From assembly GCA_000467715.1 (NCBI GenBank), contig AJFK01000510.1, forward strand, positions 1-64,000: a DNA stretch of 64,000 bases. Direction: 5' to 3'. Position numbers and translations under genes: made by a program. Each line of letters begins with the position of its first letter. Position 1 is the first letter of the stretch. Origin of the DNA: Hysterium pulicare CBS 123377 (lineage: Eukaryota; Ascomycota; Dothideomycetes; Hysteriales; Hysteriaceae). Below are positions 12,085 to 23,893 of this stretch, piece after piece. The notes beneath the pieces were generated by a model that saw only the letters and a list, made by a program, of their open reading frames with translations, was not told the DNA's origin and made no database searches.

Positions 12085-12756
12085 ATTAACAGGGTGAAAT
12101 GGCCGTGTTCATGTTCGTGGATGGTTGAACTGGGCTGGTCAAAATCTTTGGGAGGCGTTTGCATCGGCAAGGCTGACGCGAACGGAGCAGGGGGCGCTGG
12201 GGCAAGTCCCGCAATCCTACCGGCGCCCTCCTCCAGCTGCCAGTGTCCAGTGACCTCCACATCGCCGCTTACGTGAAGGAGGAATACTGCGCTGCCCGTT
12301 ACAAACACCTCATCCTCTTCTCCGTTACTTCACTTCTAACGGACTCCCCTTCCATGGCTCTTGGCGCCCTTCGTAGCGAGCTCTAGAGACGCGGGCTGAA
12401 CGTTGCTGATAGCGACCAAGATTAAGCATATGCCACATATCTGAGCCGCTGCACCTCGCAAATCCCTTGGGCCTGTCCTCCTAGATTCCCTCGTCCTTCA
12501 AGAGTCTGACCCTTCTGGAGCGGCCATCTTTCGCATCATTGTTGTCTTGTTGTTAGCATAGCGCTATTGCCTGTCGTTTGCTGCGCACCCTATTGTTGCC
12601 ATCAACCTTTTTGGCCCCCGTCTGCCTCACGCATTGCCTCAGACCGTCGCGAATATCGTTTGTCCCCTGCCGGCAGACCGGACTCTCATATTCACAGCCG
12701 CTGCTGGGAGACGCCTGTCAATCTGCCTCATAGGCCGCCATTTAGTCGTCAACCTC
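12085..12756. promoter_or_regulatory. Divergent promoter of MAS2 and the FHA-RING gene
   Basis: 672 bp between two opposed start codons, with pyrimidine-rich patches around 12300-12360 and 12560-12760 that look like fungal 5' UTR or promoter sequence. The reading frame of the FHA-RING gene is open back to about 12634 without an earlier ATG. Confidence 0.35.
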
Positions 12757-14656
12757 ATGTTTACAACCCCCGCTCCCGCTGCCCCAACTCTGTCTACCAC
12801 CACCTCCTCGGCCTCGCCAACAACGCCCTTTAGACCCGGGAGACTGCGAGGTCTCAGCTACCTTAGAAATTATACCCACTCGCACCTTCATTCGCACTCG
12901 AGTTCAACAAGTCCTACGGGCGGCAGCTCTCGACCGAACGTAGGAAGATCAAGAAGCTCGCCAACCATCGCGGACCAGGGTACATCTCCACCCGCCACTC
13001 GAGAACCAGATTCACGACCACCGGCTACAAGCCCCTTCTTTGGCTCCGCAGGAAACACTTCAGCTCCTACGAGCGGCTGGTTACCCACTGCTGCTGGTCG
13101 CAGTGGTCTTTCCAGAACAACAGCCCGCCAAGAATCGTCTGATTCCGAAACACATAAAGACAGCACTTCCTCTTCTACAATGACTAGGAACCGAGCGGAG
13201 ACGGTAGCACCTCAATTAACCGTACGTAATCAAGGACCTACACCAACAAACATGGACGCATTGGATAGCCATGCCGATGGGAGCAATCAACACCGGCAGT
13301 TGCCCTCTATACGATTTATTCCCCACCAGGATCCCCGAGCTGCAAGGCCCTCACTTATTTTCCCGACAATAACACGAACTCTGCCAGAGGAGTCATCCAT
13401 TATACGTGTAGGAAGGTATTCAGAGAGGGATAATATTCCAGACGTGCCCTCAAATGTACCGTCAGCCGCCGCCGTTGGCTTCAAGTCGAAGGTCGTCAGC
13501 CGGAAACATTGTGAATTTTGGTGCTCCAATTCGCAATGGTACATTAAGGACGTTAAGAGTTCATCGGGTACATTTCTGAACCACATACGTTTAAGTCAGC
13601 CGAACGTTGAGTCGAAGCCATTTAAGGTTAAAGATGGAGATATCATTCAGTTAGGCATAGATTTCCGCGGGGGTGAGGAGATGATTTTTCGATGTGTGAA
13701 GATACGGATAGAGTGTAATCGAGGCTGGCAACAAGGCTTGAACAATTTTAAGTACGTAGACAGCTGTCAAGATGTGCTGCAAATGCTAATCGCAAACCAC
13801 AGCAAGCAAACACACCAAAGGCTTCGAAACTTGGCAAAAGCGAAGAAAGACGCCGACGGTGCATCAATGCACAGTTCAGAATGCTCAATATGTCTGATGT
13901 CCATTGCAGTAAGTGATCATGTGACTCATCTCATAGTACCTTTATTAAACTTAGTATCAATAGCCATGTCAATCGCTCTTCGTCGCGCCCTGTTCACATG
14001 TCTGGCATTACAAATGCATACGCCCCATACTCAATGGACCTACCTGGCCAAACTTCCTCTGTCCGAACTGTCGTGCAGTGGCCGATCTCGAAGCCGACGT
14101 GGAGGAACCGGACTTTGAAGAATGGGATGACGATGACGTGGAGTCAGACGAGAAATCAGAAAACGCCAAAGGCGAAGATGACGGCGACGACGGCCCGCAA
14201 CTCACCCCGCGCGCGTCTCGAGTGCCCTTGATCAACCCCGTCCCGACATCCAGCAGCCAAACACCAAATGGTCGGGTCAACCTCGCTGATCTAGAGGCAG
14301 CACTTTCGAATATAACGATTGCGGATTCTTTAAACAACATCGCTTCGCAGCCACCACCGCACCTCGCTACCCCACAACGCAACCATTCTTCTCCAGCCTC
14401 TTCGTCAGTGACACAGCCCGTCAGCATCGGTAATCTAGGCCTCTCTGCTACTCGATCGACTTCTTCGGGCGCGCTCAGCCCGGCGGAGCGAGCGCCTGAG
14501 TGTCCAATGACGCCGCGCAACGATGCTGGCCCGTTCGTGCTAGATGGCAGTGCCGGGAGAGGTTCTACCGGGAGGAGATCAGTCGATGAGCCGTCCAGTG
14601 TATCAAGCGGAGGAACGACCCTTGCGCCTCGCATTCCTCCTTTACACATCGACTGA
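12757..14656 (+). CDS. Dma1-type FHA-RING E3 ubiquitin ligase
   Basis: Exons 12757-13908 and 13964-14656 (55 bp intron, phase 0) give 614 residues. A long serine/threonine-rich N-terminus contains RPGRLRGLSYLRNYTH. The FHA domain follows at about residues 210-315 (IRVGRYSERD, SRKHCEFW, SSSGTFLNH, DGDIIQLGID). The RING lies at about 373-420: CSICL, then after the intron CSHVWHYKCI and CPNC. FHA followed by RING is the signature of Dma1/Dma2 and Chfr-related ligases, which act in mitotic checkpoint, septin and spindle-position control. The intron splits the RING after the first cysteine pair, and splicing restores the rest. The acidic stretch after the RING and the Ser-rich tail look disordered. 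I chose the ATG at 12757 as the first in frame. Confidence 0.9.
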
Positions 14657-15561
14657 TACTCACAAGGGGGAAGATTCTGCATCTTGTTCATACTAAAGCA
14701 TGCATATGGAGGCGTCAAAAGGGGGCACTTTCACGAGTATAACGGCTGTATTTCTCTCATTCTGCATGGTGGGATTTATCGTTTTCTTTCTCTTGTCATC
14801 CACCAAATAGTTGCTGTATCTCTACACATGTCTATCTCGATCTCGATCCTACTGGCTGCAATAATGGACTATTGGCGTTGGGCTTTTTGGTTGGCCGGAG
14901 GTAGGACTGGGGAATCATGTCAGGTAGGTGGGTAGTTGTGTCTGTCAACTACCCGTTTTGACTCTCATTCAATTATCATTATGGCGTCAGAAATAATCGC
15001 CCCCCTTTTCGAGATAATTCACCTGATGCCTATTTGGAGGAAATTTTTACGTGCAATAATGGAATATATGCATCGAGTTTTCGCTCCTTACTGCCTCTTT
15101 TGCTCTTCAAATGCATGGTCGGTCCTGCGGTTCATCTCGTCTTCCTACGTAGATCCCCATCGTCCGTCCGCTCCCCAGTCTGCTGCCTAACCCTGTACAG
15201 AACATCCATAACTAATGGCTACTAAAGTAGAACCCTTGATTTTCCTCCGCCGGAAGTCCCCAGTTCTGCAGCATGAGAAAGGGGATTAACATGATCAATA
15301 CTAACCCTCGAAAGGCGTAGAATCTTGTATATTTGATTAATAAGTCTGCTGAGACATCCCATGCCCATCAATCAATCTGCGACCACGAGACTAACACCAC
15401 TAGTTGCAGAACGCAAGGACTTCAATATTGGTGGAAGGGGATATAATTGCACTTCATAACTCCAATCCGCATCTTGATCATCTCCAAAACGTTTGCATTA
15501 AATAGGGGGATCCCTCTTCCCTCTTCCCTACGCCCCCCTTACCATCTCAAAACAACGGCTT
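14657..15561. other. Convergent intergenic region, no gene seen
   Basis: About 900 bp between two 3' ends. Short open frames (for example 14684-14935 and 14936-15190) show no protein-like composition or splice context. Probably long 3' UTRs. Confidence 0.4.
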
Positions 15562-16815
15562 CTAACCCATCAAATCTGGATCCGGCTGCCAAAGCATTAA
15601 ATCCTTATCCGCACTCGCCAACAAATTCGTCCTAGGATTATACCCCACAATAGCCTGCCTCCCCTGCCCCGGTAAATCCGTCATAGGTTCCAAGATATTA
15701 TTCGGAGCCGGCTGACTCGCGATATCCCAGACCAACAGCCCATCCTCTCCGCTCCCGCCAACAAGATACTGTCCATCGGGCGTGACGCAGAAATCGCCCT
15801 GCCCGGCAGCGGCGCCTGAGGAAGAGGGCGTCGAGGTGCCGTTGGTTGCGTTGGAGGAGTGAGGCGGTAAGGCGCCGGGAGCGCGACGACCTGAACTCCC
15901 CGACTTGCGATAGCAGAAGTGGGTCAGTTCGCCGTTGAAGGCGTCGAGGATTATGTGGCCTGCGCCTGTGGTGCCAACAACAAGACTCTTCCCGTCATTC
16001 GTGAATTCTAGTTTCGTCCACTCGCCGCCACCGGTCGGGCCTAGGAATCTCTGCTCTAGAGAATGGAGATCGAAACTCGCGAAGGGGGGTTTGTCGAAGT
16101 TGCGGACGTCGTAGAGGAGGATGGAGTGCGTGGGTGGTGAGGCGATGGCTATGACGGTTGCGGAGGGGTCGTAGGTGGCGAGGTAGGGAGCGTGGAGTTT
16201 TAGGAGGCCTTGATAGTTGTTGGACTGGAGATTCCAAACGCGGACGGTGTTGTCGCGGGAGCAGGATATGAAGGTGTCGGAGCTGGGACAGAGGGATATA
16301 GAGGTCACGGTGTCGGTGTGGCCCTTGAAGTATCGGATGTAAGAGTTGTCGTGGGTGGAGAGAAAGCGGATAGTGTCTATGTAAGAGTATCAGCCAATTT
16401 TGTTCATTCGATTCTTGACTTTTTGGGTATCCATACCGTCGACTTTTGTACTCGCATATATTATACTCTGCGCATGATGTGAAAATCTCGCAAGATGAAC
16501 CCCATATTTCTGACTTTTCAGCTCTTTTGCATGTTTCCCCTCTTTACAATTGTAAATCTGGAGCGTATCGTCATCGCGGGCTACAATGGCCAGCTCTCCT
16601 GTATCGTCAAAGTCAAGGGATGTGACCGAGGTTTTGGAGTCATTTGGTCTGAAGCGCTAGATGAAACGTCAATGATTGTGTGGTAAAGTCTATAAGCTGA
16701 TCCATACTCTTGATGGTCGAAAATTTGCAATCACATCGCTCACTTTCTGTGTCGGGGGCCCTGAAGGCGGAGGAGCAGGCGCAACTGTAGATGGGGTCGC
16801 GGAGCCAGCGGCCAT
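15562..16815 (-). CDS. SWD2: WD40 protein Swd2 (COMPASS and cleavage/polyadenylation factor subunit)
   Basis: Exons 16815-16708, 16656-16437 and 16376-15562 (51 and 60 bp introns) give 380 residues. After a proline-rich start the chain contains FDDTGELAIVARDDDTLQIY, KSQKYGVHLARFSHH and YIRYFKGHTDTVTSI, which match Swd2/WDR82 strongly, followed by CSRDNTVRVWN and further WD blades to ADKDLMLWQPD. Swd2 links the Set1 H3K4 methyltransferase complex to H2B ubiquitination and also sits in the 3'-end processing complex in the nucleus. An insert rich in Ser, Gly and Ala (about residues 250-280) lies between blades. It is divergent from the carrier gene. Confidence 0.95.
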
Positions 16816-17263
16816 GGTATGGTGTTCATGCGACGGGCTACCTCGATAATGGCATGTCAATTCTGAGTTCTGTTTGACTAAACCCCTGAGAAAAACTACG
16901 CTTCACCCGTGGCGTCTCGTTCACCACAGCTGCATGAAATTGTGAACGTGGGGAAAGAAGCTCAAGCACAAGCTTCCATCAAAAGTTTAGCCGAAAATCA
17001 GCCAGGAAGGTCCGGGTTCGGCGGCTCTTAGTTTGCGACTGCTAAAATATTATACATCCCTAAGCTCTCATTCATTGACCCGAACACATCACGTCAGATT
17101 TCTGCTATTCTGTCTTATTTATGGGAATGTCTTCTTTATACATTGTCATATCTTGACGTTCTCCCAAAACCCGGAGTACTATTGTAGAACTGGTGGCTAA
17201 TTGGAGTTTTCGGTTCTAGTTTGCGCAAGACGAATCCCGAGGCTGGCGTTTTCTTGAAAGGCA
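16816..17263. promoter_or_regulatory. Divergent promoter of SWD2 and the carrier gene
   Basis: 448 bp between opposed starts. No motif that I would name. Confidence 0.35.
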
Positions 17264-18444
17264 ATGGCAACAACTATAGGGTATGCATCCAGTCTTCGAA
17301 CGCTCCGAAGACGATGAATCTGATCTAGTCTATCAGTTCATTCATTGCCGGAGGCATCGCAGCCTGCGGAGCCGTCACTGTAACACATGGCTTCGAGACA
17401 GTCAAGATCCGGTTCGCAAACCTGCATCTCCCTCTGCCGGCCTGCATTGACATGCGCAAAACAGATTACAGCTCCAGGGAGAACTACAATCTAAGAAAGA
17501 AGCGGTCCGACTCTACAAAGGCGTCTTTCACGGCGTTGGTGTGATTCTCAGGAACGAAGGACCTAGGGGGTTACTGAGAGGTTTAAACTGCGCTGTAAGA
17601 TCACCTCTCTCAACCCCGTCATGTTGGAGCTTTTGAAGGGGCATATATTGATGCAAAGCATTGTATAGTATATCTATCAAATGACCTTGAACGGGTGCCG
17701 TCTAGGCTTCTACGAACCCATCCGCAAACACCTAACCCAAGCCCTCTTCAAAGACCCAAACGTCCAATCCTTTGGCATCAACATCTTCTCCGGCGCCTCA
17801 TCCGGCATATTAGGCGCAGCAGCCGGCTCGCCCTTCTTCCTCGTGAAAACGCGTCTCCAATCCTTCTCACCCTTCCTGCCCGTCGGAACCCAACACCACT
17901 ACTCCGGCGCCTTGGACGGGTTTAGGCAAATATACAAAAACGAGGGTGTGAAGGGTCTGTATCGGGGCGTAGGTCCCGCAATGGTGCGAACCGGATTCGG
18001 AAGCTCCGTACAATTACCGACGTATTTCTTTGCGAAGAGGCGGTTAGTGAAGCATTTGGGTATGGAGGAGGGTATGCCGTTGCATATTGCGAGCAGCACT
18101 GCTAGTGGATTCGTCGTATGCTGCGTCATGCACCCTCCAGATACAGTCATGTCGAGGATGTACAATCAAACGGGGAACTTGTATTCAGGGGCTTTTGATT
18201 GCTTGTACAGAACTGTAAAGACGGAAGGAATACTGGCGGTTTATAAAGGGTTTTTTGCGCATTTGGCCAGGATATTACCGCATACGGTATGTGAAAGAAT
18301 CGAAATCTTAGGGATTGAACTTTGGAGATGGATGACTAACGTGGAAGACAGATATTGACCCTTACGCTTGCAGAGCAGACGAATAAATGGATGCGCAAAG
18401 TGGAAAATAGAATATTACCGCCATCAGTGAAGGAGAAAATATAG
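17264..18444 (+). CDS. OAC1: Mitochondrial carrier, Oac1 type (oxaloacetate/sulfate)
   Basis: Exons 17264-17280, 17337-17411, 17465-17594, 17669-18286 and 18352-18444 give 305 residues, the usual carrier length. Three repeats of about 100 residues each carry a version of the carrier signature: HGFETVKIR, SPFFLVKTRLQS and HPPDTVMSRMYNQ. In the first, the usual proline is histidine. YIYQMTLNGCRLGFYEP and the VKTRLQSFSP block point to the Oac1 (oxaloacetate, sulfate, isopropylmalate) branch rather than the dicarboxylate carrier. It would sit in the mitochondrial inner membrane. The first exon is only 17 nt (five codons plus two bases) and joins in phase to GSFIAGGIAACG, so it is needed to give an N-terminus. 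Confidence 0.9.
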
Positions 18445-19416
18445 CGCGCTTCCCAGGCCCTAGTTTCGCCAAGTTTGTGTATATACTTTGTTATTTCCTT
18501 GCATAGACTAGCTAGGAGGACCTGATCCCAGGTTGATGTAAGACATAGAGAAAACTAATTTCAATATGCAAGGAGCCGCATCTGCACGTCATTCCAACAG
18601 CATGATTTTCCCAAGGACGACCCGTATGTACTCGACCGGATTGAGGGCGGAGTGCAGTCCTTGATACAAACCAAGAATCCGGCAAAGAAAACCTATCAAT
18701 CCGAACCAAAGCAATGCAAGCTGAGAAAAATCCGCCGTATGCACTACAATTTCTTCAGCGTCTTTGGTATGACAGGGCATACAGCAGTCGCCTTCATCTG
18801 CATCATCTCGACTTTCATTATTGCTGCACGAGCACTGCGCAACGCCGAGGTTCGAGGTAGCAAAGATTGAAGAAATCCCAGACCCGAAATCAGCATTGAA
18901 TTTGCCGCGAGGAAAGTAAGTATCCATTGTCTCAAACACGAGATTTAAATATTTTCCTTGCCCCATATTCAATGCCGATTCGGGTCTCACAGAACCACCG
19001 CAACCTTACTGCCTCAAATGCCAGATGTTGCGTAGGTAGTAGCTCGGGTATGTACCCAAATTCGAAAGTTGAGGAGCCAGATGCTGCACTCTATATGCAT
19101 TGAAGCAAAAGATAGAGTACATGCATGCATTGCATATGCACGACATACCTACAGATCAATCGTCCAGAAAACCAAGGGGGAAAACCTGCATTTCACGGCT
19201 AACGAACCGGTCAAACCACAACTCGCCACGAGGACGCGCTGTGGAATAGAGTTTCTGCTCTTCTACATGCAAAATGCAACCTAGACGAATCCTTTCGTTT
19301 ATTATTGTCTGGATGGAAGGTGGTAGTGGGTCTTTCACGTCTATGGAAAGTCGTACGATGAGGCATATTTCTCAAACTCAATTTTTTCTCTCTACCTTTC
19401 AGGCTTCCAGTACGCA

Positions 19417-19437
19417 TATGTGGTATGTGGTATGTGG
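19417..19437. repeat. Three tandem copies of TATGTGG
   Basis: The 7-mer TATGTGG is repeated three times without interruption. A microsatellite-scale repeat in noncoding DNA. Confidence 0.7.
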
Positions 19438-19506
19438 TAGTGATCCTTATTAAAACCCATCATACGATTAGCTTGGATCTAGAAAGGTCTATGTTGGATT
19501 CCTTTC

Positions 19507-19612
19507 GGACCTTTTTTTTCGGGCGCTTAAGACATCATCTCCTATGGCGCGGCTGTGGCTTGTGGAGGGCTTTTTTTCTGGACCGGACCTTTTTTTTTCT
19601 TGGACTGGACTA
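19507..19612. repeat. Cluster of GGAC/T-tract repeats
   Basis: Several runs of seven to ten T are each flanked by GGACC, GGGC or GGACTGGAC. It looks like a small diverged tandem array on a T-rich strand, with no coding sense. Confidence 0.5.
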
Positions 19613-21959
19613 CCTTTGTAGCTGAAGATGCAATAGCATTGCTCGATTAAGCATCTATCTATCTCTAAAAGTGTGAAAGTTGGAAGATGAACGTTACTCC
19701 TTGTGGTTTCACCTGCAGCTGTCTGTCAAAAAGAAGAAAAAAGAAATATGAACTCTCCCCTGCAACGGTGCGCATGTTTTCTTTTCCTTCTTTCGACACA
19801 GGCCAGCTGAAGTGGGTGTGGCATGGCCCTGCCCTGCCTTTGCTCTGGATGCGTGGTGGAATGTTCTAGGATGCGAGAATTACAGGGCGAGAGGCAAATT
19901 CAGAAGTTGGCCGAGGTTTGAAAGAAAGCAAAAGCGAAGAAAAAGAAATAATGAGATTCTTGCAATGATGACGCGGTGCGTGGAGATCTCTGAATCATCG
20001 CTTTTTTGGCAATGGAACCACTTGAAGCGGAACCCCTTGGGAATAATAGGGATGTTCATCGCAAGTAACCTCGGGATAGCTCTGGACTTGTTGTTTCCGA
20101 TCTCCGCTCCTGTAGCCATCCGTTATTACGTACTCCGAATGAAGCTGTCACAGTCTTGGAAATTCGACAGGACAGGAGAAATTGTCGCAATTGTAATTTT
20201 ACGTTAGTAGAGTCAAAAGAACGTTCGGGGAACCAGCCACGTTTCTCGTCTCCGCGTTAGACGCACGCGACGGAGAAGTGGAGCCATGTTACACAGGACC
20301 TACACTCGTGGCTGAGAGGCTTTTGACGCTCCTTCAATCTCATCTTCGCGCTCAGCTCCAAAGTTGGTCGGAGATTTTGATCATCTGCGCTGTTTGTTGT
20401 TCGAGGCAGACTTCTGGATTGAAGCCTATCATGCGGAGGTTGGAATCATGAATCCCACGTAAAAAAAAATTGTTCGAGGCCAACAGGTGGGATAGGATAC
20501 GTAGGTGGTTGCATTGAAAAAAAGTTTTTCCTCCCTCCTCAGGTACGCGAACTTGGTAGGGCTGAGTGGCGAGCTGCAAGCAACCAGTAATGTCCGTAGC
20601 AAGGCTAACGAGAAGGATCAAAAAGTTGGGCAGCAGAAACCCCACAAACGCAGAAAAGCAAAACCTCCATGAGGTTGAAACTTGATTATTTGGGCATGCG
20701 ACATTTTTTCCATTTCCCCCTTCTCGCCCCCCATGACAGCAGTGGTGGATATTCAGGGCCTTCCAATCCTACAGGCCGGTCGCGCCCTGGGTGAGCTTCC
20801 GGCCCCGACCGCGCATCAGTTGCTGGAAGGGGTTTCTGTTTCCCAAGGATCGAGCGACTGGGGTTGGGGCTGATCAAAATTGGAGCCCATCACCCCAAGG
20901 CTAAGGTTTAGGTCAAGCCATGACACACGAGCGACATGCTTCTGGGTGCAGATCGGAGGCTGAAGCAAATTTGGCTGGAGGAACTGGTGGTCGTGTGAGC
21001 GGTGCGAAACGAGGCAACGATGTTCATGTTTTCTTGTCATTGTCGTAGTAATAGCGCAAAGAGTTTCCCCTTCAAGGACCCCTTCGCAGCTACGACGCCT
21101 CATTTGCGACGCTGAACTGGGGAGATTTTCTCCGCGCCTTGGGCGGCATGAAACACAGGGACAGAAAAACGATTCTGGTCCTGTCGCCTCGGCCAGCCTG
21201 TTGGTGAGAATGAGTGATGACGCCCGCGCTCGGACACGCATCCTGGAAGAAATTGGTAAGAGTTTTCATCGAGCAAGGCGTGAGGCGTGAGGCGGAGGGG
21301 GGGTCGCTGTTCGCAATATTCACACGTCTGGGTTGGACAGAGCAGTGCTGTGGCTGGCGTGCGCTTCCAATTAAAAAGGGACGCGGCCTCGTAACGGCGG
21401 TGGTATTATGCATCCCCGCTTCTTGTGGTGTGTGTCTTGTCATCTGGTCACCGAAAGCGTGCTGGCTGGGCAGTAGCAGCCCCAGACGCACGAGCATCCA
21501 AGGTTCTCCGCGTTGTCCGCTGTGCTGGGTCAGGCCTGAGCAAGCAGATCACACTTTTGTATTATTAGACACACTTTCTCCGTCCCACTACTTCGCACCC
21601 AACCCCGTTTTACCCACTCGCCCACTCCACCGTCTCTCTCCCGGCTTTCGGTCCACTGCATCCCCAACCGCGCCTCGTTCCAGTTCAGCAGCACATCCCG
21701 TGATGACTTCTGGAAGCCCAGAGAACACCCTCTCATGCTTTCCGACCACAACGACCAATTCCGCATAGGAACTGCTCCTCAACACCAAAACTACCCTCGC
21801 ACCCGTCGGAACATAAAACAACCTCGTCGTCGTCATCCAGGCGACGTTACTCACCCTGGCTCCTATCGTACGACCACGCCGGACGCCAATATACGAACAA
21901 CCGCCGAGTATGGTTGGTTGTCTATTCACTTTCGACCCACTCGACAAACGGCGAAGAAA

Positions 21960-23237
21960 ATGGGCCGACCCTTCGACCGCTACTCTCCCGTAATGGCCTC
22001 TAACCCTCCTTATTTCCCCGTTCCGCCCTCGGATTCGAGGACAGTCTTTACTTTCTCTCCTCCATTGTCGCTTCCAACAACCCCACTTAGTTTCCCTCCG
22101 CAGTCTGTAACCGAACCACGAAACACGCCTTCCAGGAAGCGTAGGCGTGCGCTTACTGATGTGGATGAGGAGAACTCCTGTTTGTGGAAGAAGAAACGTC
22201 GTCTGCGGCTCTTCCTCATCACCTCTCGTCTCTCCTCGCCGTTTTCCGCCCCTGCAACTAACATAGTAGACCGAGGCAGTTCCAAGATTGCCGTGTGGGC
22301 GAAGCAGAAAGCCCTCGGACGGAACTTGCTCCGAAAGGCGGCGATATTGAATAGGATCCGTCGGCAGGCCATACAGGCCAAAGAAGAAGGCAGCGAACGA
22401 GTGCGAGACCCGGAGAAAGAGCAGAAGCAGTTCGAGTTGGCCAGGCTAGCGTTCCTGTATGGATCTCATGACACCCATACACGGCCTGTCCTGCAGCGAT
22501 CGCCAAACCTTTCACCTACGACTGCTGTTCGAGATGGTGACCATTTTGATTTATCAGGGAGTCCGAATGCTATTGTTCCGACCGCTTCCTCAACGCCGTC
22601 TTCGCAAGGCAGCCAAGATGGAGAGGATGGATCAGCATTGTGTTCTCCAAACGCAGCCTACTCATACCTCCCGCCTCGTGCGCAGCTCCCCAGACGAGAC
22701 TATACCCCTCTAGGACCTTCTCCACTTGGCCTCTCAAACTATGATGCTTTCGACTTGGAGGACGACATTCCTAACCGTTACGCCGATCTTGATGATGACT
22801 TCGACGAGACAGAGAGTGATGACGGTATGCATGACCACGACCGTGAGTATGGGTCACCTTCGGCGTACACATCGGCATCGTTCGCCACAACCCTGAGCAC
22901 AGCCGGAAGCGGCAGCACCATAACCGCAGCTCTTCGAACGCCTCCGCAGGTGATCTACTCCGACTTCAATGTCCTGGAGCCTGGCGAGGCTGTAATGGAA
23001 GGTTATGAAGGTGTCGACGGAGTAGATGGCATCGATGCGGTGTGGCCCGGTATCCCTACATCTGTAATGGGCGAGATAAAGAGAACTACGCCGACACCAC
23101 GGCCACCCCACGACGGAGTAAATCCCGTTGAACGCGATTTGAGGCCTAATGGCCCAGATTCAGAGGAGAAGAAAGAAGAGGAGATTAGGGAAGAGAGGGA
23201 GAGACAAAAGAAAGTGATGTTTCTCAACTTCGCATAA
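21960..23237 (+). CDS. Conserved fungal protein with basic NLS-like centre and acidic region
   Basis: Single exon of about 425 residues from the ATG at 21960 (AAAATGG context). The frame is open upstream to an ATG at 21735, but that part reads like translated 5' UTR. Features: a proline-rich N-terminus, SRKRRRALTDVDEENSCL followed by KKKRRLRLFLITSRLS, then a helical basic block NIVDRGSSKIAVWAKQKALG, a serine-rich section, an acidic patch (about residues 330-360) and a charged C-terminal helix of E/K/R. The two basic clusters suggest nuclear localisation. The basic block looks like a conserved core of a filamentous-fungal family without a known function. I do not know its role. Confidence 0.7.
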   Translation: MGRPFDRYSPVMASNPPYFPVPPSDSRTVFTFSPPLSLPTTPLSFPPQSVTEPRNTPSRKRRRALTDVDEENSCLWKKKRRLRLFLITSRLSSPFSAPATNIVDRGSSKIAVWAKQKALGRNLLRKAAILNRIRRQAIQAKEEGSERVRDPEKEQKQFELARLAFLYGSHDTHTRPVLQRSPNLSPTTAVRDGDHFDLSGSPNAIVPTASSTPSSQGSQDGEDGSALCSPNAAYSYLPPRAQLPRRDYTPLGPSPLGLSNYDAFDLEDDIPNRYADLDDDFDETESDDGMHDHDREYGSPSAYTSASFATTLSTAGSGSTITAALRTPPQVIYSDFNVLEPGEAVMEGYEGVDGVDGIDAVWPGIPTSVMGEIKRTTPTPRPPHDGVNPVERDLRPNGPDSEEKKEEEIREERERQKKVMFLNFA

Positions 23238-23893
23238 TTCGACTCAACTTTTATCAGACGGCCTGAGAGTGACAGGTGGTCGAAATCTTGCATTGCGTAG
23301 TTGATGCATTTCCTGGAGCACAAAAATCGGGTTTGCTTTCCCGGTTCGTTGATTGTTGGGGATCTTGGCGTTTCGTCTGGGTTGTTTGCATTCGTTGAAT
23401 GCCTTTTATGTCAGGAAGCATTGGGTGGTGGCTGGCTAAGTTGTACACTATTGCATTCTTCCGGTGTACTTTCTGCGGATATCCCAAAATTGGGTGGTTG
23501 ATTTGACGTTTGGAACCTAAGGTGTACTTCCAACTTCGCAGCATGATCGAGTTTGGACGAGCATTTGACGAGAAAGAAAGGATGATGGAAAGCATGCATG
23601 GAAACAGACCAGTTCGATAAAACATGCGATGAGCTTGGATGCCACCAGCATATCTCAAGCTGTCAGGATCCTAGGCGAGAACACAATATCATTGGCTGTA
23701 ATTTGTATCTCAGCTGTTTGATTTGAGGTTGTGATGCTTTGGTCATGAATGAGCCGTGGATGACTCGTGCAATACTGCTCCAAAAAATCAAGTCTGAATT
23801 GATAAACTAGGATTTAAGAGATGACTCTGTCTAACGAACGACAGGCAACGCGATGCTTTGTGCGATTCAGAAGCGGGTTATGCAACGTGGTTC
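23238..23893. other. Convergent intergenic region
   Basis: About 650 bp between two 3' ends. No supported gene. Confidence 0.4.

Larger units (their letters stand above)
18445..21959. other. 3.5 kb intergenic region, no convincing gene
   Basis: It lies between the carrier 3' end and the next plus-strand gene. It contains short T-tracts and small tandem repeats (19417-19612, listed separately). One minus-strand frame with an ATG at 18966 runs to 18589 (about 125 codons) and has a Cys-rich middle and a hydrophobic C-terminal half, so it could be a small orphan membrane protein, but nothing supports it beyond being open. Pyrimidine-rich stretches after 21550 are probably promoter and 5' UTR of the next gene. 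Confidence 0.4.

Noticed and set aside
14008-14718. Long antisense frame over the FHA-RING gene
   Set aside because: It is a shadow of the Ser/acidic-rich coding strand; the sense frame has the RING and joins in phase.
21214-21768. 184-codon plus-strand frame before the basic fungal protein
   Set aside because: Composition looks random and it overlaps the probable 5' UTR of the next gene.
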